NCBI GenBank assembly: GCA_913777945.1
Contig: CAJYTY010000032.1
Coordinates: 141,050 to 205,049, forward strand
Direction of reading: 5' to 3'
Source: an uncultured Acinetobacter sp.
Lineage (GTDB): Bacteria > Pseudomonadota > Gammaproteobacteria > Pseudomonadales > Moraxellaceae
DNA: 64,000 nt
Shown here: positions 18,149 to 26,156 of the stretch, piece by piece
How the letters are laid out: every line of letters starts with the position of its first letter
Position numbering within the stretch: position 1 is the first letter of the stretch
The notes under the pieces: generated by a model
What the model was told of the DNA's origin: nothing
The model's database searches: none
What the model saw: only the letters and a program-made list of their open reading frames with translations
Translations under genes and position numbers: made by a program

Positions 18149-18939
18149 GCTGCAATGCCTTGAACTGTTAAAGGAGCTTCAATACCTGTATGGATGATTT
18201 GAATTTTTTGCTGGCGCGTGAGTTCAAGCACTGCCATAAAAGTCACCACCATGCCCATACGACCTTGTTGAGGGTTTAACAATTGCACAAAACTCAAACT
18301 TAAGCCAGTTGCCAGTTGGCTTTCAATAAATGCTATACGTTCTTCGAGCAGTACTGGTTCCTGCGCAACAATATGTGTGATCGGTTCTGGACGATTAAAC
18401 ACACAAAATAGTGCATCACGTAAGGCATCGACATCATAACCTTCATAAATTGGAGCAATATGTCCAATACTGACATTGGCACTAAAAGTATCTCTTTCAA
18501 AGATTGGCATTTGCCCCAATCGTTCAGCTGCTTGCTTAATACGGAGGTATGTTTCTAAACGATCAATCAATTCTTGTTTAGGATCTTTTTCAAATTGATC
18601 AACTAGAGTTGGTTTTGGAAGCAATAATCGTGATTTCAAATCAGCGAGTAGTGCTGCCATAACCATATAATCTGCAGTTAATTCGATATTCAAAGACTTC
18701 ATACTATCCATGTAGGATAGATATTGTGTTGCGATTGGAGAGATATCGAGTTGTAAAAGATCAAAGCCATTTTTCTGAATCAAATAAATCAGAAAGTCTA
18801 ATGGCCCTTCAAACTGCTCCAGTAAAATTTCAAATGCGGCAGGTGGAATGTACAAATCTTCAGGTATGACTTCTTGCCACTCGTCAAGCACACGAATGGA
18901 AGGAATTAATTCCAAGGTCGAAGGAAGAATTTGATTCAT
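18145..18939 (-). CDS. scpA: Segregation and condensation protein A
   Basis: Kleisin subunit that bridges SMC heads for chromosome organisation. The N-terminal 'LEQFEGPLDFLIYLIQK' and 'DLLQLDISPIATQYL' blocks are diagnostic, and the C terminus has the expected winged-helix-like segment. Length is 264 aa. It is the first gene of the scpA-scpB-rluB unit, divergent from the acetyltransferase gene across a 245-bp gap. Confidence 0.95.
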   Translation of the reverse strand: MNQILPSTLELIPSIRVLDEWQEVIPEDLYIPPAAFEILLEQFEGPLDFLIYLIQKNGFDLLQLDISPIATQYLSYMDSMKSLNIELTADYMVMAALLADLKSRLLLPKPTLVDQFEKDPKQELIDRLETYLRIKQAAERLGQMPIFERDTFSANVSIGHIAPIYEGYDVDALRDALFCVFNRPEPITHIVAQEPVLLEERIAFIESQLATGLSLSFVQLLNPQQGRMGMVVTFMAVLELTRQQKIQIIHTGIEAPLTVQGIAA

Positions 18940-19184
18940 TACCGTTTATAAGCCACGCGAATTTTCAAAAGCATGAAAGGATGATTTTTTTGTGTTCAAG
19001 AAAGTGACACATGCTACAAGCAAACCTATTCTAATCGAAATCCTTCATTTAATAAATTACTCACTTACAAAAACCTTAAAGTTCTCAGGGTATTTTCTAT
19101 ACTTATGCAAGCGAATATGGATGATATAAAAATCTTATGCTTAAATCGGTCATTAAACATCGCATTTCTAAAATATAAGTCACC

Positions 19185-19907
19185 ATGAAAAATTATTTAA
19201 AAACACAACAGAATCAGTTCGGACAAACGATAGGTTTTTCGCTTGAAGAAAATGTGACAGCTTCACCCGTGCAAGGAAATTTATTTGGACAATACGTTCA
19301 GTTGATTGATGTAGCAGATGGAATTACGAATCAGGTCGCAGAACAGTTATGGGAAGCTGTATCAACAGAACCCGATGAGCAATGCTGGACTTATCTGCCA
19401 TATTCTGCCCCACATAGCCAACATAGTTTAAAAGATTCATTAGACAACTTATTCGGCTTTAAAGATTCCACTCACTTTCTAATTCAAGTTGCTCAAGATA
19501 TACAAGGTTGGGTTGCTTTGTTAAATCCGAGGCTTGGGCATGGCGTGATTGAGATTGGTAATGTTTATTTTTCACATAAAATGAAAAAATCAAAGGCGTC
19601 AACTGAAACAATTTTCTTACTGCTAGAACAATGTTTTGCACATGGTTTTAGACGTATTGAATGGAAATGTGATGATTGTAATGCGCCTTCTAAAGCTGCC
19701 GCTTTACGCTTCGGTTTTCAGTATGAAGGCTTATTTCGGCAAGATCGGATCATAAAAGGACGAAATCGAAATACTGCATGGTTTTCGATTGTTGATGATG
19801 AGTGGTCGGAATTAAAAAATGCTTATCAGCAATGGCTGAGTCCTGATAATTTTGATGAACACGGTTTTCAGAAACAACGACTTTCGGACTTTGTATCATT
19901 CAACTAA
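19185..19907 (+). CDS. GNAT-family N-acetyltransferase (RimJ/RimL-like)
   Basis: Probable acetyl-CoA-dependent acetyltransferase. The C-terminal half carries the GNAT fold pattern: a beta strand 'GVIEIGNVYFS', a helix, 'RIEWKCDDCNAPSKAAALRFGF' and 'YEGLFRQDRIIKGR', as in RimJ/RimL-type enzymes. The N-terminal third is poorly conserved. Length is 240 aa. The substrate is unknown. It is monocistronic and converges on the small ORF at 19911. Confidence 0.85.
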   Translation: MKNYLKTQQNQFGQTIGFSLEENVTASPVQGNLFGQYVQLIDVADGITNQVAEQLWEAVSTEPDEQCWTYLPYSAPHSQHSLKDSLDNLFGFKDSTHFLIQVAQDIQGWVALLNPRLGHGVIEIGNVYFSHKMKKSKASTETIFLLLEQCFAHGFRRIEWKCDDCNAPSKAAALRFGFQYEGLFRQDRIIKGRNRNTAWFSIVDDEWSELKNAYQQWLSPDNFDEHGFQKQRLSDFVSFN

Positions 19908-19910
19908 ATA

Positions 19911-20180
19911 CTAAGCATCATAAATTGCATATTCAATAATATGTAGACATTGGTCTCGAAGGCACAAGTTTTGCTGCTCTAGATTTTTCAATATTTCTTT
20001 TACAACAAATACCTCTAAAAAATATTCAAAAATTGAGCTGTTATGCTTCACTTGTATTAATCCTTCGGGTGGCTCTTTTAAAACAATAGCTGTTGATTCT
20101 AAAAGCCAAGGTTCAATGACATAGATTGTTTGATCATCTTGATAATCATAGATGTTTAGTAAAACTTGAAATAAATCCAT
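19911..20180 (-). CDS. Small acidic protein of unknown function
   Basis: 89-aa protein without signal peptide or membrane segment, rich in Leu, Ile and acidic residues. I do not recognise the family. It could be cotranscribed with the upstream YciO-like gene, whose stop lies 25 nt away on the same strand. The start ATG is preceded by an A-rich stretch rather than a strong ribosome binding site. Confidence 0.6.
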   Translation of the reverse strand: MDLFQVLLNIYDYQDDQTIYVIEPWLLESTAIVLKEPPEGLIQVKHNSSIFEYFLEVFVVKEILKNLEQQNLCLRDQCLHIIEYAIYDA

Positions 20181-20205
20181 TTTCTACTTTATTTGAATTT
20201 GAGAT

Positions 20206-20823
20206 CTATTCAAAAGCGCTGACATCACCAACACCACGACGGATAATTTCAGGATTTTCTCCAGATAAATCCACGATACTGGTGGTTGATAAAGTCCCAA
20301 AACCACTATCAATAAACACATCAATCCGTTTACCTAGTTGGTTTTCAATATCATAAGGATCATCAAGTGGATCTTTTTGATCAGGCAAGATCAATGTACT
20401 GGTTAATAACGGTTCACCAAGTTCTTGTAATAAAGCTTGTGCAACAGGATTACTTGGAATGCGCAGACCAATTGTTTTTTTCTTTGGATGCATTAAGCGC
20501 TTTGGCACTTCACTAGTAGCAGGTAAAATAAATGTGGTAATAGCAGGGGTATTGGCTTTTAACAGTCTGTACATCGCATTATCGACTTTTGCATAAGTTG
20601 CAATATCCGATAAATCACAACACATAATTGCATATTGATGTTTAGGGCCTAAGCCACGAATTTGGGCTATTCGCTCCATCGCACTTTTATTCCCAATCTG
20701 ACAACCAATCGCATAGGCTGCATCAGTTGGATAAACCACCACATCACCCGCACGAATACGTTCAACGGCTTGTGTGATTAAGCGAGCCTGTGGATTTTCA
20801 GGATGAATATGTAAATGTAACAT
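20206..20823 (-). CDS. YciO/TsaC-family protein (Sua5/YrdC domain)
   Basis: YrdC-domain protein related to L-threonylcarbamoyladenylate synthase, which makes the precursor of t6A37 in tRNA. 'VVYPTDAAYAIGC' is the nucleotide-binding entry motif, and 'KKTIGLRIPSNPVAQALL' fits the family. The length (205 aa) and the 'TDAAYA' variant look more like YciO than the essential TsaC, so its activity may be weaker or different. The gene order here does not resolve the role. Confidence 0.85.
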   Translation of the reverse strand: MLHLHIHPENPQARLITQAVERIRAGDVVVYPTDAAYAIGCQIGNKSAMERIAQIRGLGPKHQYAIMCCDLSDIATYAKVDNAMYRLLKANTPAITTFILPATSEVPKRLMHPKKKTIGLRIPSNPVAQALLQELGEPLLTSTLILPDQKDPLDDPYDIENQLGKRIDVFIDSGFGTLSTTSIVDLSGENPEIIRRGVGDVSAFE

Positions 20824-20914
20824 TATTATTGTAACTCCCTGATCTTTATGGCTGAATTAAGTATGAAACTTGTTCTAGTAAAGATGCAAGTCTTAGATGT
20901 GTTAATTTTGTCAT

Positions 20915-21577
20915 TCAATCAAGTAATTCACGTTTAAATTCATTTAGTTGTAATGGTAAGCCATTACGTGTACAAACACAGATATAGTGAATAAAATGTG
21001 CAGCATCTCGTGGCAAAGTGGCTTCACCTGAAAAATAACGTTGTACTTGAGCAAAAACATTATCTTTAAATTGTGTCCCATTGCCGCTATCACCCGTTAG
21101 GTTATCTAAAGAGACACGAAACTTCCGACCAAAGGCTGTTGCAAATAACCATTCAATGGCTTGAGGCTTAATTTCAACTTGTTCAAATAAAGCTTGCTGT
21201 TCTGCAGTACGACCATCGGGTGCATACCAATAACCTAAATCAGGTAAAAGGCGACGTTTTTCACCTGAAATACTCCAATGACTAATTTCATGCAAGGCAC
21301 TGTTAAAGAAACCATGTGCAAATTGGATTTTTGCAGGCTGTTGATTTATAGCTGGGAAATATTCTGGTTCAAAATCACCTTTAACAAGCGTGACATTATG
21401 GTGGGAAAACCAGTGATTAAAGTGTAAAATAAGCCAATCAACCTGTTCTGGTTCTGTTGTTAACGTTTTCCAAGATGAGCGTTGCACTTGATCTGGTGTT
21501 AACATAGGAACAGTGATTGAATGGGGGCTAACAAGTGATGAAGTTGTTACTTCAAGTTGCGGCTGCAACAGATGCAT
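20915..21577 (-). CDS. epmC: Elongation factor P hydroxylase
   Basis: YfcM/EpmC-type iron enzyme expected to hydroxylate the beta-lysylated lysine of EF-P. The metal-binding block 'LHEISHWSISGEKRR' and the following 'LPDLGYWYAPDGR' are characteristic. At 220 aa it is somewhat longer than the E. coli protein because of an N-terminal extension. It is divergent from yceD. The partner genes epmA, epmB and efp are not in the window. Confidence 0.88.
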   Translation of the reverse strand: MHLLQPQLEVTTSSLVSPHSITVPMLTPDQVQRSSWKTLTTEPEQVDWLILHFNHWFSHHNVTLVKGDFEPEYFPAINQQPAKIQFAHGFFNSALHEISHWSISGEKRRLLPDLGYWYAPDGRTAEQQALFEQVEIKPQAIEWLFATAFGRKFRVSLDNLTGDSGNGTQFKDNVFAQVQRYFSGEATLPRDAAHFIHYICVCTRNGLPLQLNEFKRELLD

Positions 21578-21630
21578 TGCTGTGTTACCACGAGTTCTGT
21601 CTAAAGAAGTGCAAAATTGTATCTTAATCT

Positions 21631-21659
21631 TTGACAGAGTACCGATGAATTTGTAGAAT
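21631..21659 (+). promoter_or_regulatory. Sigma-70 promoter for yceD-rpmF with near-leaderless start
   Basis: TTGACA at 21631-21636, a 17-nt spacer and TAGAAT at 21654-21659. A transcription start about 7 nt downstream would fall only some 7 nt before the yceD ATG at 21673, and no Shine-Dalgarno sequence is visible in that gap. Confidence 0.75.
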
Positions 21660-21672
21660 TGCCGCCTTAATT

Positions 21673-22233
21673 ATGTCAGCAAATACTTTTCCAAGCCAAA
21701 TCGAGCCATTTAAATGGGCTGAACAGGGCTATACATGGTCAGGAACACTGCCATTGTCTCGCTTTGCTCGTATTGCTCGAGAAGCTGTTGGTTCAATTGA
21801 TGATCAATTGATCAACATAGACTGTAAGCTATCAATGGATGCCTATCATCGCATTGTATGGTTAGATGGACATATTGATACTAAAGTTCCAATGGAATGC
21901 CAACGTTGTTTGGGATCTGTTGAAATTGAATTAGTGTCAGAATTTCATTTAGCTTTAATTGATGATGAGTCACTGATAGAGCGATTGGATGAGGATGCTG
22001 ATTTCATCGTTTTAGGTGAAAGTGAATCGTCGAAAAAAGGGAGTATTGATACGCCTGCTTCGATTGATTTACTCGCATTACTAGAAGATGAATTGTTATT
22101 GTTGATGCCTTTGTCTCCCAAACATGATGTTTGTGAGCATAAACATCAACCTGTCGTTCAGGACGTTGTCGAAGAAAAGCGGGATAACCCGTTTGATGTT
22201 TTGGCAAGTTTGAAAGGCAAACTTAACTCATAA
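21673..22233 (+). CDS. yceD: YceD family (DUF177), 23S rRNA accumulation protein
   Basis: Conserved protein almost always encoded immediately upstream of rpmF and linked to 23S rRNA accumulation. The CxxC pair in 'MECQRCLG' and the later 'DVCEHK' fit the family. The C-terminal tail ends in 'NPFDVLASLKGKL', a typical YceD ending. Length is 186 aa. The promoter lies so close to the ATG that the mRNA may have almost no leader. Confidence 0.93.
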   Translation: MSANTFPSQIEPFKWAEQGYTWSGTLPLSRFARIAREAVGSIDDQLINIDCKLSMDAYHRIVWLDGHIDTKVPMECQRCLGSVEIELVSEFHLALIDDESLIERLDEDADFIVLGESESSKKGSIDTPASIDLLALLEDELLLLMPLSPKHDVCEHKHQPVVQDVVEEKRDNPFDVLASLKGKLNS

Positions 22234-22311
22234 CACAATTTGTGTTATCATGTTGAGTTAAGACAACTGAATTTGTTCTGATCCATTTTTCGATCTTTGT
22301 AAGGAGCCATC

Positions 22312-22497
22312 ATGGCCGTTCAGCAAAACCGTAAAAGTCGCTCTCGCCGTGACATGCGCCGTTCACATGACGCTTTAACCGAGAATGCATTATCTGTAGA
22401 CCAAACTACTGGTGAAACTCATCGTCGTCACCACGTGACTAAAGACGGTATTTACCGTGGTCGTCAATTATTCGCTAAAGCAGCTGATGCTGAATAA
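22312..22497 (+). CDS. rpmF: 50S ribosomal protein L32
   Basis: Small basic ribosomal protein of 61 aa. The N terminus '[17 protein letters not shown]' is diagnostic. A strong AAGGAG lies 8 nt before the ATG. The gene is cotranscribed with yceD and followed by an intrinsic terminator that separates it from fabD. Confidence 0.98.
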   Translation: MAVQQNRKSRSRRDMRRSHDALTENALSVDQTTGETHRRHHVTKDGIYRGRQLFAKAADAE

Positions 22498-22540
22498 TTG
22501 AGTTATATGCATTAAGCGTTAGCTTAAAGTATAAAAAAAA

Positions 22541-22564
22541 TGGGAGCGAAAGCTCCCTTTTTTG
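22541..22564 (+). terminator. Intrinsic terminator after rpmF
   Basis: Stem GGGAGC / GCTCCC with a GAAA tetraloop, followed by six T. Confidence 0.9.
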
Positions 22565-22694
22565 TTGTTTTTCGCAATTAAAAAACGATTTAATCAATGG
22601 TAAATTGCCGCATCGGAAAAAAGTCTGTTGTCATTCTCATGTAGAATCATGAGTGTTGATAAAACTGGCGATAGACCATTTTAAGGATTTTTAT

Positions 22695-23687
22695 ATGTCG
22701 ACTAAGCGACTTGAGCAGGCTGCTCAAGCAACAAAAACAGCATTTGTTTTTCCTGGTCAGGGTTCACAAAAAGTAGGGATGCTGGCTGAGCTTGCAGAGC
22801 AGTTTAGTGTCGTTCGAGATACCTTTGCAGAAGCATCAGCAGCACTTGGTTTTGATCTTTGGCAGATTGCACAAAGTGGTGAGGGTTTAGATCAAACTGA
22901 AAATACTCAGCCAGTTTTGCTAACAGCAAGTATTGCCTTATGGCGTGTATGGTTAGAGTTAGGTGGTATAGCACCGAAATACTTGGCTGGACATTCTTTG
23001 GGAGAATATAGTGCGCTTGTTGCAGCAGAGGCAATGACTCTAGCTGACGCGGTTAAATTAGTCCATTTACGCGGAAAATTGATGCAGAGTGCTGTTCCTC
23101 AAGGTACAGGCGCAATGGCGGCAATTCTTGGTTTAGCCGATGAGAAAGTGATCGAGCTTTGCCAAAAAGTGAATGCAACTGCGGCTGGTCAAGGTTCGGT
23201 TGAAGCGGCGAATTATAATGCGCAAGGTCAGGTGGTGATTGCAGGCAGTACAGCTTTGGTTCAGCAAGTCATGGCTGAAGCAAAAGAGCAATCTGGTAAA
23301 GCGATTGCATTGCCTGTTTCTGTTCCGTCACATTGTACCTTGATGAAACCAGCAGCAGAAAAGTTTGCTGAAGCTTTGGAACAAACTGCCATTGAGCTAC
23401 CACACCTTCCTGTAATACAAAATGTCAACGCGGAAATCGCGACAGATGTTGCTCAATTACGTCAGGCATTAACGGCTCAGTTATATCAGTCAGTTCAATG
23501 GACACGTACCATGCAATATCTTCAAGATGAAGGTGTGCAGTATGTGGTTGAATGTGGACCAGGTACAGTACTCAGCAATCTTGCCAAGCGATTACCCAAC
23601 ATAGAAAAAGCATTTGCGATTGATAGCAAAGCACGTATGGAAGATGCCCTAAACGCAGTGTTAGTGGCAGAAGGAAAAATTGCATGA
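22695..23687 (+). CDS. fabD: Malonyl-CoA:ACP transacylase
   Basis: Transfers malonyl from CoA to acyl carrier protein, supplying the extender for fatty-acid synthesis. 'FPGQGSQKVGM' near the N terminus and the active-site 'GHSLGEYSALV' are diagnostic, with a later His in 'VPSHCTLM'. The ATG at 22695 is preceded by AAGGA; the longer track start adds 14 residues without support. It overlaps fabG by four bases. Confidence 0.97.
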   Translation: MSTKRLEQAAQATKTAFVFPGQGSQKVGMLAELAEQFSVVRDTFAEASAALGFDLWQIAQSGEGLDQTENTQPVLLTASIALWRVWLELGGIAPKYLAGHSLGEYSALVAAEAMTLADAVKLVHLRGKLMQSAVPQGTGAMAAILGLADEKVIELCQKVNATAAGQGSVEAANYNAQGQVVIAGSTALVQQVMAEAKEQSGKAIALPVSVPSHCTLMKPAAEKFAEALEQTAIELPHLPVIQNVNAEIATDVAQLRQALTAQLYQSVQWTRTMQYLQDEGVQYVVECGPGTVLSNLAKRLPNIEKAFAIDSKARMEDALNAVLVAEGKIA

Positions 23688-24418
23688 CACAACAACGAAA
23701 AGTTGCGTTAGTGACAGGAGCAAGCCGTGGTATTGGCGCAGCAATTGCACAGCAACTCATTCAAGACGGTTATTTTGTGGTAGGTACCGCAACTTCTGAA
23801 TCAGGTGCGCAAAAACTGACAGAAAGCTTTGCTGAACATGGAGCAGGTGCTGTACTCGATGTTCGTGATGGTGCAGCGATTGATGCGCTTGTATCAGATA
23901 TTGAACAAAAATATGGTTCAGTACTGATCTTGGTGAACAATGCAGGCATTACCAAAGATAACTTGTTGCTTCGTATGTCGGAAGATGATTGGGACGATAT
24001 TCTCAATATACATCTGAAAGCCGTATACCGCTTGTCTAAGCGCGTATTGAAAGGTATGACCAAAGCACGTTTTGGCCGCATTATTAACATTAGTTCAGTG
24101 GTTGCACATTTTGCGAATCCTGGACAAGCGAACTACTCAGCAGCAAAAGCAGGGATTGAAGCATTCAGTCGTAGCTTAGCCAAAGAGATGGGGAGCCGTC
24201 AGATTACAGTGAACAGTGTTGCACCTGGTTTCATTGCCACTGAAATGACTGATCAGTTAAGCGAAGATATTCGTAAAAAAATGACTGATCAAGTAGCTTT
24301 AAGTCGTCTAGGTGAACCTCAAGATATTGCTAATGCAGTGAGTTTCCTGGCTAGCGATAAGGCTAGTTACATTACTGGTACAGTTTTACACGTAAATGGT
24401 GGTCTATACATGGCCTAA
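23684..24418 (+). CDS. fabG: 3-oxoacyl-ACP reductase
   Basis: NADPH-dependent short-chain dehydrogenase of the fatty-acid cycle. The cofactor motif 'GASRGIGAAIA', 'NNAGIT', the catalytic 'SSVVAHFANPGQANYSAAK' region and 'GFIATEMT' are standard FabG. Length is 244 aa. The start codon overlaps the fabD stop (ATGA). The housekeeping acpP follows. Confidence 0.97.
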   Translation: MTQQRKVALVTGASRGIGAAIAQQLIQDGYFVVGTATSESGAQKLTESFAEHGAGAVLDVRDGAAIDALVSDIEQKYGSVLILVNNAGITKDNLLLRMSEDDWDDILNIHLKAVYRLSKRVLKGMTKARFGRIINISSVVAHFANPGQANYSAAKAGIEAFSRSLAKEMGSRQITVNSVAPGFIATEMTDQLSEDIRKKMTDQVALSRLGEPQDIANAVSFLASDKASYITGTVLHVNGGLYMA

Positions 24419-24504
24419 CTGGCGATGTATAAACTTTTAAAAGTTTTTATATTCAATTAAACTAGTGGCAAATTAAAACGCCACAAGCAATGAGGAGAAT
24501 TCCT

Positions 24505-24741
24505 GTGAGCGATATCGAACAACGCATCAAACAAGCTGTAGCTGAACAATTAGGTATGCGTGCTGAAGAGATTAAAAACGAAGCATCTTTCATGGATGAC
24601 TTAGGTGCTGACTCTTTAGATTTGGTTGAACTTGTAATGTCTTTCGAAAATGATTTTGACATCACGATTCCAGACGAAGATTCTAATGAAATCACGACTG
24701 TTCAATCTGCAATTGATTATGTAACCAAAAAACTTGGTTAA
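24505..24741 (+). CDS. acpP: Acyl carrier protein (housekeeping AcpP), first of four tandem ACP genes
   Basis: 78-aa acidic carrier protein that holds growing fatty acids on a phosphopantetheine arm. The attachment-site helix reads '[18 protein letters not shown]' with the modified Ser in DSL. A strong GAGGAG precedes the GTG start at 24505; the track's upstream ATG would place that Shine-Dalgarno inside the gene. It sits directly after fabD-fabG, the conserved place for acpP. A hairpin terminator follows. Confidence 0.96.
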   Translation: MSDIEQRIKQAVAEQLGMRAEEIKNEASFMDDLGADSLDLVELVMSFENDFDITIPDEDSNEITTVQSAIDYVTKKLG

Positions 24742-24759
24742 TCATTTTGCATGATTGAA

Positions 24760-24783
24760 AAGCCACCGCAAGGTGGCTTTTTT
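24760..24783 (+). terminator. Intrinsic terminator after acpP
   Basis: Stem GCCACC / GGTGGC with a GCAA loop, followed by six T. A decayed relative of this hairpin lies after the third ACP gene and a better-preserved one after the fourth. Confidence 0.88.
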
Positions 24784-24815
24784 ATATGTTTAATTTTAAT
24801 TGAGTGGATTTATAC

Positions 24816-24926
24816 ATATTTTTACAAGAAAAAATAAACTCTGAATATGAAATGATTATATTTAAGTGTATAAAATCTATGCTATTTAAAATAATTTATT
24901 AAATCATAACAATAAAAGGAAATATT
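24816..24926 (+). repeat. 111-nt promoter/leader block upstream of ACP copy 2 (duplicated at 25587)
   Basis: AT-rich block running from 'ATATTTTTACAAG' to the base before the ATG. It is matched along its whole length, with scattered substitutions and no indels, by 25587-25697 upstream of the fourth ACP gene. It probably contains the promoter and the AAGGAAA ribosome binding site. Confidence 0.8.
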
Positions 24927-25169
24927 ATGAGTATCGAAATGCGAGTTAAGCAAATTATTGTTGAACAACTCGGTGTAGACGAGGGAGAGGTAGTAGCTAA
25001 TGCATCGTTTGTAGATGATTTAGGTGCTGATTCTTTGGATGTAGTTGAACTCATTATGGCTTTTGAAGAAGAATTTGGAATTGAAATTCCAGATGAAGAT
25101 GCAGAGAAACTTCTTACAGTGCGTGATGCTATTAATTATATTGAGATGAATGTAGGAGGCGATACGTAA
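24927..25169 (+). CDS. Acyl carrier protein paralogue (ACP copy 2)
   Basis: 80-aa ACP with an intact attachment site '[18 protein letters not shown]' and the helix-III segment '[12 protein letters not shown]', close to classical AcpP. It has its own leader and ribosome binding site. All residues expected for phosphopantetheinylation are present, so it should be made as a functional holo-ACP. Its client enzyme is unknown. Confidence 0.9.
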   Translation: MSIEMRVKQIIVEQLGVDEGEVVANASFVDDLGADSLDVVELIMAFEEEFGIEIPDEDAEKLLTVRDAINYIEMNVGGDT

Positions 25170-25271
25170 ATTCCATCATACTTTTAGTTTATCGAAAGAT
25201 GATATTTCATGAATTGATAATTACAGAGACTAATATAGTTATATTAAAAATTAAAATATAAGGAAAACCCT

Positions 25272-25511
25272 ATGAATTCTGAAAAAACAATAGAAGAGCG
25301 TCTTAAGTCAGTAATTGAGGAGAAGTTTGGTCTTGGTGTAGAGATGAAACCTAGCACTCGTTTTGTTGAAGATTTGCATTTTGATAGTCAAGATACCTTA
25401 GATCTTAGTATGGCGCTTGAAGAGGAATTTGGTTTTGAAGTACAAGATGAAGAAATGGAAAAAATAGATACATTTCAATCACTGGTTGATTATGTCACTA
25501 ATAAAGGTTAA
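25272..25511 (+). CDS. Divergent acyl carrier protein paralogue (ACP copy 3)
   Basis: 79-aa ACP-like protein. The attachment region reads 'EDLHFDSQDTLDLSMALE': the Ser is kept, but the usual GADSL is changed to HFDSQ, the helix-II Glu becomes Asp and a Val becomes Ser. Downstream DNA still resembles the DNA after acpP ('GGTTAATCATTT', then a broken version of the acpP terminator), so it appears to derive from an acpP duplicate. It may be specialised or decaying. The reading frame is intact. Confidence 0.85.
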   Translation: MNSEKTIEERLKSVIEEKFGLGVEMKPSTRFVEDLHFDSQDTLDLSMALEEEFGFEVQDEEMEKIDTFQSLVDYVTNKG

Positions 25512-25586
25512 TCATTTACATGATTGAAAAGTCATCTGAAGTTAGTTTTTTATATGTAGAACTTCTTGATTTGAATAGCTATATAA

Positions 25587-25697
25587 ATATTTTTACAAGA
25601 AAAAATAAACTATAAATATGCAAATAATTTATTTGAGTGTATAAAGTTTATGCTATTTAAAATAATTTATTAAACCATAACAACAAAAGGGAATTTT
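25587..25697 (+). repeat. 111-nt block upstream of ACP copy 4 (copy of 24816-24926)
   Basis: Same length and order as the block before ACP copy 2, including the shared stretch 'TATGCTATTTAAAATAATTT'. It supports tandem duplication of an acpP-plus-ACP2 unit. Confidence 0.8.
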
Positions 25698-25940
25698 ATG
25701 AATATAGCAAACCGTATTAAAGAGATCATTATTGAGCAACTTCGTGTAAATGAAGAAGATGTTTTACCAAATGCATCCTTTACAGATGATTTAGGCGCTG
25801 ATTCATTGGCTGTAGTTGAACTTATTATGGCTTTGGAAGGAGAGTTTGGTATTCAAATTCCTTACGAAGAGGCTGAGAAAATTGTTACCGTTCAATCTGC
25901 AATTGATTATATGACCAATATTGTGGGAGAAAATGCTTAA
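25698..25940 (+). CDS. Acyl carrier protein paralogue (ACP copy 4)
   Basis: 80-aa ACP with attachment site '[18 protein letters not shown]'. The Asp normally two residues after the modified Ser is Ala here, and the 'IPDE' segment of helix III has become 'IPYE'. Both positions lie on the face that contacts partner enzymes, so partner choice may have shifted while the Ser itself is retained. It has its own leader and ribosome binding site (AAGGGAA). Confidence 0.88.
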   Translation: MNIANRIKEIIIEQLRVNEEDVLPNASFTDDLGADSLAVVELIMALEGEFGIQIPYEEAEKIVTVQSAIDYMTNIVGENA

Positions 25941-25965
25941 ATTGCTTCAAGTTTTGAACGAATTG

Positions 25966-25989
25966 AAAGCCGCCGTAAGGTGGCTTTTT
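25966..25989 (+). terminator. Intrinsic terminator after ACP copy 4
   Basis: Stem GCCGCC / GGTGGC (one G-U pair), loop GTAA, then five T. It resembles the terminator after acpP. Confidence 0.82.
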
Positions 25990-26156
25990 ATATTTAAAAA
26001 ATATATAAATGTGAAACCTTAAAATTAGTTTTATTGCATATACATATATTTACAAGACCTCGTTAAATTGAAACTCGCATGCTTTATTTTTTCGGTATAA
26101 CTAATTGTAAGTCTGTTTTGACTATGCTTAATCAATAATTACAGAGGAAATAAAAA

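Noticed and set aside
24742-24926. Insertion element as the cause of the ACP array
   Set aside because: No transposase, terminal inverted repeats or target duplications were seen; simple tandem duplication explains the spacers.
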